DNA from: Thermoplasmatota archaeon | GTDB lineage: Archaea; Thermoplasmatota; E2; DHVEG-1 | DNA: 9,473 nt | Assembly (NCBI GenBank): GCA_030609445.1 | Contig: JAUWCF010000022.1 | Coordinates: 1 to 9,473, forward strand | Direction of reading: 5' to 3' | Shown here: positions 1 to 5,806 of the stretch, piece after piece | Numbering within the stretch: the first letter of the stretch is position 1 | Layout of the letters: every line of letters begins with the position of its first letter | Program-made: the position numbers and the translations under genes | Notes under the pieces: model-generated | The model's database searches: none | What the model was told of the DNA's origin: nothing | What the model saw: only the letters and a program-made list of their open reading frames with translations

Positions 1-461
1 AGAAACTCTTCTTTATCCCAACCCTGCTCTACAGGAACCTGAGGCAACAACAACCCTTTATAAAATCCTTGTTCAACAATAAGGCCATCTCTACCGATTT
101 CAATACTGGATACGTAATCCTGCGGCTTAGTGGCATTAATGCATTCTGGTTTTGTTAAAACTGTTACTTCAATAACAACATTATTAATTTCGTCTTCTGC
201 CAATGGTGGAAAACGAGGATCTCTTGTTACTGACTTTGCGGCATCGATGATTGCTTCCTTTAAAGGCATAATGGGAAGAGGAATTCCTATGCATCCACGT
301 AGATCATGTTTAGGAAAGGTATGAAGAGTGACAAACGTTCCTTGTTTTTCTATAAAAATACCTGTTAGGTCAGAAGATAAAGATGTGCTGTTTTTTACAT
401 ACTCTTCGATGACGCTACGAGCCAGTACGACTGCTTTTCTTCCTTCATCCAAGCTAAGCAT
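1..461 (-). CDS. AMMECR1 domain protein, C-terminus cut by window edge
   Basis: This gene starts at the ATG at 459-461 and is still open at base 1, giving 153 complete codons. The family is typically around 190-230 residues, so roughly the last quarter is missing. Family hallmarks are clear: LRGCIG at residues 54-59, the DPRFPPL block at 81-87 and GLLLPQVPVEQGWDKEEF at 136-153. The N-terminal stretch LDEGRKAVVLARSVIEEY matches the usual family opening, which supports this start. AMMECR1 proteins are small cytosolic alpha/beta proteins found in archaea, bacteria and eukaryotes. Their biochemical function is not established, and in prokaryotes they are often found beside or fused to MEMO-like and radical-SAM proteins; no such partner is visible here. 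No Shine-Dalgarno sequence precedes the ATG. A TATA-like element about 26 bases upstream suggests a leaderless or nearly leaderless mRNA made independently of the upstream gene. The family call is very secure. Confidence 0.95.
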   Translation of the reverse strand, partial: MLSLDEGRKAVVLARSVIEEYVKNSTSLSSDLTGIFIEKQGTFVTLHTFPKHDLRGCIGIPLPIMPLKEAIIDAAKSVTRDPRFPPLAEDEINNVVIEVTVLTKPECINATKPQDYVSSIEIGRDGLIVEQGFYKGLLLPQVPVEQGWDKEEF

Positions 462-482
462 AATAAGAAGTATTTAAAACAA

Positions 483-493
483 TATTAAATAAA
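483..493 (-). promoter_or_regulatory. Probable TATA box for the AMMECR1 gene
   Basis: Read on the minus strand this is TTTATTTAATA, centred about 26 bases before the ATG at 461. That is the archaeal TATA-to-start distance expected for a leaderless transcript. A second A/T element, TTTTAAATA at 471-479, lies closer to the ATG. It would place the transcript start inside the gene, so it is less likely. The whole region is AT-rich, which limits certainty. Confidence 0.5.
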
Positions 494-497
494 ATTT

Positions 498-522
498 GGT
501 TAGGCGGATTCGTCTCCTAACC
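498..522 (-). terminator. Stem-loop terminator after the oligosaccharyltransferase gene
   Basis: A 7-base-pair perfect stem, GGTTAGG (498-504) with CCTAACC (516-522), continues past a bulged C505 into three more pairs (506-508 with 513-515, one of them G-T). It is closed by a TTCG tetraloop at 509-512. It lies 8 bases past the stop codon of the minus-strand gene. On that strand it is followed by the T-rich run AAATTTTATTT. Position, stem and T-tract fit a transcript 3' end. The element sits just upstream of the AMMECR1 promoter, so it would separate the two transcription units. Confidence 0.6.
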
Positions 523-530
523 GATCTTTA

Positions 531-3500
531 TTAACCTTGCTCTTCTCGAGTCATTGCAATATTAAATACTATTGAAACATCGGTATCTTTTACTTCCAGT
601 GAGCCTGTAAATGTATATGTCACATATTGACCGCTCTCGTTGACCTGTTCATCAACTGTAACATCATATGATCCAGGTACAAGCTCCACTATGTAACCTC
701 CGTTTTCATCCGACGTTGCCGAAGCATACTTTGCAGTATTGTTTTCAACTTCAGAACCAGCGGAGAAGGTAATTGCAATGTTGTCAATATTTGCACCACT
801 ATATGTTGTACTTCCAGAGACAGTAACGGTTTCTTTTGTCATCAAGAGGTTTAATGTTTTTACGCCTTCGCCCATTGCTATAGTAAGTTGTCCTGAATAA
901 GAATATGTGGCACCGTATTCTCCACCTGTATCGTCTATTGAAATGTTATAGTATCCTGGTTTGATTTCTGCTACATATGACCCATCTTCTTCTGATGTAA
1001 CTCTCACTTCCTCTGCGGTGTTATTGGCAATAAACTCGTCTGGTGAAAAGTTAATACTTATATCTCCGATGTTTTCTGCTCCATGTTTTGTATACCCGCT
1101 CACAGCAATTGTCGCATAAGAAATTGAAACATTATATGTTGCTGTTTCATTTTCCATAAGCGCTACAGGCACCTCAATTGAATAATCAAGATAACCTGTT
1201 GCGCTATTGGCTTTTGTAGCATCAATAATATATTGCCCAGGATCCAATGCTGAAAATGCATAGCTTCCGGTTTCATCTGTCGTCATTGTTTTCACAAGCT
1301 TGTTTTCTCCATCAGCTTTTGTATACATAAGTTCAACATTTGCATTGCCCATTTCTTCCCCATTATCGTATATATCGTTTTCATTTTCATCGAAATAAAT
1401 TGTTCCTTCAACTGCTGCAGGTTTTGGTTTTGATATATTATAAGTATTATTACCAGAATAGATAAATGCATAGTTTTCATGGATGACGAAATCATCAAGA
1501 ACCGCTCGAATCATGTAAATTCCTGGCATCAAACCAGAAACATTATAGTACCCCTGATCATCAGTAGTCATTTGATTAAAAGCACCATATCCCACGGGCT
1601 GCCCGGTCTCAGGATCGGTTTCATCTATCTCCCACAAGGTTATTTCTACATCAGATAACGGATCATCACTAGAAACATTATATGCATCATCGTCGTCTTT
1701 ATTTTGATACACATATCCTCCAAAAGTAGCAGGCTCTACGGTTATGTTGATGATTCGTTCGAAGTTTGATCCTTTGACTCGCATTGCATCATCATCGGTG
1801 ATAGTTGCTAACTCAGGATCACTTGTGCTGTTAAACGTAATTGATTTCAGCACAAATGCATTAATCCCCATCTCAGGATATCTACGAATTTCAAGTGTTA
1901 TGTCACCAGCAGGCGCTATCAAACTGAAATCTCCATCTATGGTATCTGTCTTGTCGTGATCTATTAGAAGAGCGTTGCCGTACAAGGATGTGCTTTTTCG
2001 GATGGTCATCTGAACTTGCAGAGGAGAGTCCATAAATTCAACATATCCTCTGATTTTAGCTCCTTCATAATATTTAGCGATAACAACCGCACTTCTTCCA
2101 GCTCCATAATATGGATACGGTGAAATATGCTCAGCAGCAAAATGCTTCATCCCCCAACAAGGAAGCTGTGAAACTTGATTTTGCAGCGCCTCAGGGATAT
2201 TTCCTATGTATGTCCTATAAAACATAGTTTTATAATAATCTGGTTTATTTTCAGATGTTGTATCAGTAATAGCAATATATCTTAATCGTTCATCAGGCAT
2301 TTCATTAAGTTCATTCGCAGTCCATGTTCCATCGTCTCCTCTCGTTCCATCAGGGTTAACATGATACCCTGTATATTTCACTTGAATGAAGTCGTCTTCC
2401 GGGTTGTAAAATCGTTCTCGTCCTCCTTTTTTCAGAGCGTGTAAAACCAGGCTTTTATCTGCCAAAAATCCAAATATGTTAAAAATTTGTTCATCATACC
2501 CTTCAACACCATAGTACCGAATACTAAGCCCTGTTGCTTCTTGTATATCGTGGTAAAGCATAGTAATACCTTCATCATCTAATGTATTGTTGAAAAGTTC
2601 TGTTATATCATGATAATACGCATTATCTCCATATTGTTCTCCAACAAGAAGATCTTTGCTTAATTCTTCATCATATTCCGCTCCGATTGGTGCATGATAT
2701 GATGGGGTGTTTTGTGTATTTTCCATCCAGTCAACAATATCATTTGAATTGTTTTCTCCAAGCTGATTGATTAATACGTTTTTAGTCTTTGTTGAAATTG
2801 CTCCAGAATTCTTACTCATATCTCCTTGTAGTATCCGCACTATCCAAACTCCAATTGCCTCTTTTTCGCTTGTCGCTGTATGAAAATTAGCTGCCGGTGG
2901 AATTCCATCCTGGAAGTTGTCTGCAACAACAGGATGTCCCCCTATTGCTACTCCATAAAATCCGTAGTCCCACCATGAAATAAATGCAGGCCGGTCACCA
3001 GGAGTTACGATATCTGTATCCTGATCGTTTAACCATGCAAAAGCATCGACCCAGTATTGCTCCTTGTAAGAGCTTGACCCAAATGCACCTGAATGTTCCT
3101 CTCCAAAATAATCAACTTTCATATTACTTGTGCCGTTTTTTGTTGCTGCTCCAGGAACTGCTGCGTCAAGAGCTAGAAAAGTATTCGACATCATCACCAA
3201 GAATACAACAAAAAGTATACCCAAAACATGATATATCTTTATTCCTTTTCTCAGTCCCCGCAGTCCTCCACCAGCGTTTCTTATGTTTCTAAACATCTGT
3301 TTATAATCAATCTTACTGATGGCAAACCACGTTGCCCAGCCTCCCAGAAGAGCGATAAGGGGAACCATGTCGTTTAAAAAACGACCAGCCGTTGAAGCAA
3401 GCCAGAGATCTATGATAAATAGAGCAATGATAAAAAGATAATCCCTTCGTCCTTTTTGTGTAAAATACCGATACATAAGAAATACGAGCCCAAACCAGGC

Positions 3501-4733
3501 AAGCCAATATATTGCTGGTCCATAAGACATAACAGACCGGCTGATGCCATATGTTGATGCCTCTGCAATGGTTTGAGAAACTTTATTTCCATAAATCCCC
3601 GATCCGTAAAGTATTCCCGATAGTTTTGTTAGAGGAGCGAAAAAGGGGATTGCTTTTGTTAATGGAGTGATAAAATAGAGGATTGTTGCTACTGCCCCGC
3701 CGCCGCAAAAAATAAGCGGTAATGATATAACCCATGGAATTTTCATTTTCTTCAGAACTAAGGAAACAACTCCAAATAAGGCTATACCAATCCCCACAAA
3801 TAAAGTAAGATCTGGTATGAATCTGCCCGCTCCTATCAGCCGGACAGGCATGGAAACAAGATACCCTGTGAACAAAATAACTACTAAGTTACGGATAACG
3901 TTCCGATCGATTTTACTTGTAAAAATATCTATCAAGATTTGAATAACAGCATATAGTGCAATTACGACATAGAGAAACTGTGCCTCGACCCACACCATAG
4001 ACAAGCCAGCTAAAGGAACCCCTGAGAGAAGAGCATAAAGCAACGATTTTTTTGAATCTTTTTCTTTGACACTTTTTATTAAAAACAAAAAGGTTAGGAA
4101 AAACAAGAGGAGGTTTAGAGAATCGTGGTCGAATAACGCATATGCTGAACCGTGTCCTGAGCCGATATGAATTGGTATTATTGCAACAAGCATTGCAGCA
4201 ATAATGCCTTCTTTTTTACCAAAAAGTGTTTTTCCAATAAAATAAACAGGAAATACAAGTAGAGCACCAAATAACGCAGGTACAAACTGCATAGAATAAC
4301 CTATTGCATCTGTCTCACTCATAAACGGTACGAGAAGCCTACTGAAACCAATGGCCATCATATTCATTAAAGGAGCCCTCCCTCCACCAGACCGCCCCAG
4401 AGGATAGTTGAGAAGAGGATCTTTCTCACCTGTAACATAAAAGGGATACTTCCCTGTTTCAAGTGTTTGGTTTACTAATCGCATATTATAATATGGGTCA
4501 GGACCAGAGAGGTAAAATTTTTCACTTACGGACTCCCCTTCTGGATTTATTGCCACTTCTGAAACTATGTTAAAGTATGAATTAAGAAATAAAACCATAA
4601 AAAATATCCCAACAAGGGAGATTGCCATCCATTGGTTTTTTTTAATGATGGTTTTTTTCTTAACGGGTTTTATTGCTCTTGTCGTCTGTACTGCTTCTTC
4701 CGCAGGCATTCGTCTTTGTGCTCTTTTACGCAT
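531..4733 (-). CDS. aglB: Archaeal oligosaccharyltransferase (STT3/AglB) with C-terminal beta-domain repeats
   Basis: This is the catalytic subunit of N-glycosylation. It transfers a glycan from a dolichol-type phosphate carrier to Asn in N-X-S/T sites on the outer membrane face. Numbering is from the ATG at 4733 (1400 residues). A basic cytosolic tail (1-33) leads into about 13 membrane segments to residue 527. Catalytic-loop motifs are present: GPDPYYNMR with Asp79, DHD at 202-204, TIAE at 388-391 (the SVSE/TIXE motif) and the GRF arginine at 451. The outer domain has WWDYG at 587-591. After the usual globular domain (to about 995) come four beta-sandwich repeats of carboxypeptidase-regulatory/SdrD-B type at about 1001-1102, 1105-1204, 1206-1300 and 1301-1397. 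Typical AglB proteins have roughly 800-1000 residues, so this tail is long. An in-frame GTG at 4742 would add three residues. The ATG is preferred because AGGTGA lies 5 bases before it. The gene is 69-78 bases downstream of PRPP synthetase and has its own TATA box. Confidence 0.95.
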   Translation of the reverse strand: MRKRAQRRMPAEEAVQTTRAIKPVKKKTIIKKNQWMAISLVGIFFMVLFLNSYFNIVSEVAINPEGESVSEKFYLSGPDPYYNMRLVNQTLETGKYPFYVTGEKDPLLNYPLGRSGGGRAPLMNMMAIGFSRLLVPFMSETDAIGYSMQFVPALFGALLVFPVYFIGKTLFGKKEGIIAAMLVAIIPIHIGSGHGSAYALFDHDSLNLLLFFLTFLFLIKSVKEKDSKKSLLYALLSGVPLAGLSMVWVEAQFLYVVIALYAVIQILIDIFTSKIDRNVIRNLVVILFTGYLVSMPVRLIGAGRFIPDLTLFVGIGIALFGVVSLVLKKMKIPWVISLPLIFCGGGAVATILYFITPLTKAIPFFAPLTKLSGILYGSGIYGNKVSQTIAEASTYGISRSVMSYGPAIYWLAWFGLVFLMYRYFTQKGRRDYLFIIALFIIDLWLASTAGRFLNDMVPLIALLGGWATWFAISKIDYKQMFRNIRNAGGGLRGLRKGIKIYHVLGILFVVFLVMMSNTFLALDAAVPGAATKNGTSNMKVDYFGEEHSGAFGSSSYKEQYWVDAFAWLNDQDTDIVTPGDRPAFISWWDYGFYGVAIGGHPVVADNFQDGIPPAANFHTATSEKEAIGVWIVRILQGDMSKNSGAISTKTKNVLINQLGENNSNDIVDWMENTQNTPSYHAPIGAEYDEELSKDLLVGEQYGDNAYYHDITELFNNTLDDEGITMLYHDIQEATGLSIRYYGVEGYDEQIFNIFGFLADKSLVLHALKKGGRERFYNPEDDFIQVKYTGYHVNPDGTRGDDGTWTANELNEMPDERLRYIAITDTTSENKPDYYKTMFYRTYIGNIPEALQNQVSQLPCWGMKHFAAEHISPYPYYGAGRSAVVIAKYYEGAKIRGYVEFMDSPLQVQMTIRKSTSLYGNALLIDHDKTDTIDGDFSLIAPAGDITLEIRRYPEMGINAFVLKSITFNSTSDPELATITDDDAMRVKGSNFERIINITVEPATFGGYVYQNKDDDDAYNVSSDDPLSDVEITLWEIDETDPETGQPVGYGAFNQMTTDDQGYYNVSGLMPGIYMIRAVLDDFVIHENYAFIYSGNNTYNISKPKPAAVEGTIYFDENENDIYDNGEEMGNANVELMYTKADGENKLVKTMTTDETGSYAFSALDPGQYIIDATKANSATGYLDYSIEVPVALMENETATYNVSISYATIAVSGYTKHGAENIGDISINFSPDEFIANNTAEEVRVTSEEDGSYVAEIKPGYYNISIDDTGGEYGATYSYSGQLTIAMGEGVKTLNLLMTKETVTVSGSTTYSGANIDNIAITFSAGSEVENNTAKYASATSDENGGYIVELVPGSYDVTVDEQVNESGQYVTYTFTGSLEVKDTDVSIVFNIAMTREEQG
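543..1733 (-). repeat. Coding region for four tandem beta-sandwich domains at the C-terminus of AglB
   Basis: The region encodes four units at about 1428-1733, 1122-1421, 834-1118 and 543-833, in order from N- to C-terminus. Each has the pattern of carboxypeptidase-regulatory-like or transthyretin-like folds: a TTDDQGYYNVSGLMPGIY-type core (T-x-x-x-G-x-Y-x-x-x-x-x-x-G-x-Y). The last two units are clearly duplicates, about one third identical by hand alignment. They share VSG near the start, INFS/ITFS, NNTA, TSEEDGSY/TSDENGGY, PG-Y and a closing MT[KR]E. Unit 2 contains a SdrD-B-like acidic loop (DENENDIYDNGEE). Fold assignment is by motif reading only. Confidence 0.75.
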
Positions 4734-4738
4734 TATGT

Positions 4739-4744
4739 TCACCT
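4739..4744 (-). promoter_or_regulatory. Ribosome binding site deciding the AglB start
   Basis: On the minus strand AGGTGA ends 5 bases before the ATG at 4731-4733. It matches the archaeal anti-Shine-Dalgarno complement (GGAGGTGAT). The alternative GTG start at 4740-4742 lies inside this site and has no comparable site of its own, so the ATG is the better call. Confidence 0.6.
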
Positions 4745-4774
4745 AAGGACAAATACAACCGTAAATCTATAGTC

Positions 4775-4783
4775 TTATAAATA
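4775..4783 (-). promoter_or_regulatory. TATA box for aglB
   Basis: The minus-strand sequence TATTTATAA lies in the 69-base gap between the PRPP synthetase stop and the aglB start. A transcript start about 26 bases downstream would be near 4753. That leaves a leader of about 20 bases containing the AGGTGA ribosome binding site. aglB can therefore be transcribed separately. I see no strong terminator after the PRPP synthetase gene, so read-through from it is also possible. Confidence 0.55.
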
Positions 4784-4811
4784 ACTATCTCCAAAGAAAT
4801 ATCCATGTTTT

Positions 4812-5690
4812 TTACTGGGAAATCTTCAAAAACATTTCTGCAATGCATGGCGCGGTCTTCACTTTACTGAATTCGTCTTCGATGGTATCTGCCGAGATGA
4901 TCTCGTCACATCCTGCAGAGAGAAGTTTTTCTTTCGCACCTCCTACAAATAAGCCATGCGTACACGCTACTGATACTTTTTTAGCGCCTTGTTTTTTCAG
5001 CTCTCTTATAGATTTCGCCATTGTGCCTCCTGTAGATATGATGTCGTCGATTATCGCAACATTTTTATTTTTGGCGTCAAGGTTTTTTGGTTTGATTTTT
5101 ATGGTTGTTCCGTCGATGCGCGTCTTCTCCATATAATCAGATTCACAGCCGATGATGCCTGCTGCTTGTTGTGCTCTTTTTTTTGCTCCTTTGTCTGGTG
5201 CGAGTACAAAATCAACATCTTTTTCTTTTAGATATTTTGCAATTTCAACAACAGCACTACAACTATATGCAGGAACATTAAAAAAATCGAGTAAATGTTC
5301 TTTATGCGGATCGACAGTGATTACATAATCCGCATGTAAACTAATGTGTTCTGCAATAGCTCTTGCACTGATTGGTTCTCCATCCTCAAATTTTTTGTCT
5401 TGTCTGCTGTATCCAAAATATGGAAGTGCAACAGTTATTTCATTTGCTCCTGCTTCATAAACAGCATCTTGCATGAGAAGAAGTTCGACGATTTTTGTAT
5501 CAGGATATGTAGTCTGGACAATAAGTACGTCTTCGCCCTTGATATCATCTAAGATACGAACATAAAACTCATCGTCAGGAAATCGCTTGTATGTTACTTT
5601 GATTAAAGGCTGCTGCAGCTCTTTAGAAATATCTTCCGCAATCGTTCTTGCAGATGTGCCTCCAAGGATAAACATAATTTTAACGCACAT
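4812..5690 (-). CDS. prs: Ribose-phosphate pyrophosphokinase (PRPP synthetase), archaeal type
   Basis: This cytosolic enzyme makes 5-phosphoribosyl 1-diphosphate from ribose 5-phosphate and ATP, feeding purine, pyrimidine, histidine and tryptophan synthesis. The protein has 292 residues, the compact size of archaeal enzymes. Visible motifs are RFPDDEFYVRI at 36-46, LPYFGYSRQDKKF at 89-101 (the flexible-loop and ATP-binding region), VDPHKEH at 126-132 with the metal/ATP-site histidine, and the PRPP-binding loop VAIIDDIISTGGTM at 211-224. The usual RFPDGE is RFPDDE here. ATG codons at 5690 and 5675 are both possible, and neither has a Shine-Dalgarno site. The 5675 start (MFILGG...) aligns better with family N-termini. 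A TATA element at 5731-5739 suits 5690, and a weaker TTTAAA at 5698-5703 would give a leaderless 5675 start. It is divergent from the surface-protein gene and upstream of aglB on the same strand. Confidence 0.95.
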   Translation of the reverse strand: MCVKIMFILGGTSARTIAEDISKELQQPLIKVTYKRFPDDEFYVRILDDIKGEDVLIVQTTYPDTKIVELLLMQDAVYEAGANEITVALPYFGYSRQDKKFEDGEPISARAIAEHISLHADYVITVDPHKEHLLDFFNVPAYSCSAVVEIAKYLKEKDVDFVLAPDKGAKKRAQQAAGIIGCESDYMEKTRIDGTTIKIKPKNLDAKNKNVAIIDDIISTGGTMAKSIRELKKQGAKKVSVACTHGLFVGGAKEKLLSAGCDEIISADTIEDEFSKVKTAPCIAEMFLKISQ

Positions 5691-5730
5691 ATAATTGTTT
5701 AAAGCATTTTTAGATGTTTCGTAACAAGGT

Positions 5731-5739
5731 TTTTATAAG
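5731..5739. promoter_or_regulatory. Shared TATA element between divergent prs and surface-protein genes
   Basis: TTTTATAAG contains the palindrome TTATAA (5733-5738), so TBP could bind and drive transcription either way. Leftward, a start near 5708 leaves an 18-base leader before prs. Rightward, a start near 5762 leaves about 45 bases containing the AAGGAGGAG ribosome binding site. Another A/T element, TTTAAATA at 5782-5789, is too close to the ATG at 5807 to be its TATA box unless translation starts further in. Confidence 0.45.
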
Positions 5740-5796
5740 AGATTCTGCTTAGTTTTTTTGGAAGGATGTTGGTGCAGTGCGTTTAAATACCGTGTT

Positions 5797-5805
5797 AAGG
5801 AGGAG
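5797..5805 (+). promoter_or_regulatory. Strong ribosome binding site for the surface-protein gene
   Basis: AAGGAGGAG directly precedes the ATG at 5807. The GGAGG core (5799-5803) is 3 bases from it, somewhat tight but strong. It favours the ATG over the in-frame GTG at 5777, which would prefix ten residues to an otherwise classical signal peptide. Confidence 0.6.
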
Positions 5806-5806
5806 T

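Noticed and set aside
130..324. Plus-strand open frame of 64 codons
   Set aside because: It is antisense to the AMMECR1 reading frame, which has unmistakable conserved motifs over the same bases. The predicted protein shows no recognisable features.
2984..3292. Plus-strand open frame of 102 codons
   Set aside because: It lies antisense to the aglB membrane/outer-domain junction that includes WWDYG. The translation looks like a shadow, with no ribosome site or promoter.
3313..3592. Short minus-strand frames inside aglB
   Set aside because: They overlap the aglB membrane-domain coding sequence in other frames of the same strand. There is no sign of a frameshift, because aglB is continuous with all its motifs in order.
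4843..5231. Plus-strand open frames over the PRPP synthetase gene
   Set aside because: Two overlapping frames are antisense to strongly conserved PRPP synthetase motifs. They are Cys/Phe-rich and non-globular, typical of shadow translation.
5777..5806. GTG start at 5777 adding ten residues to the surface protein
   Set aside because: It would place RLNTVLRRS before a classical signal peptide and ignore the AAGGAGGAG site next to the ATG at 5807. It remains possible but less likely.
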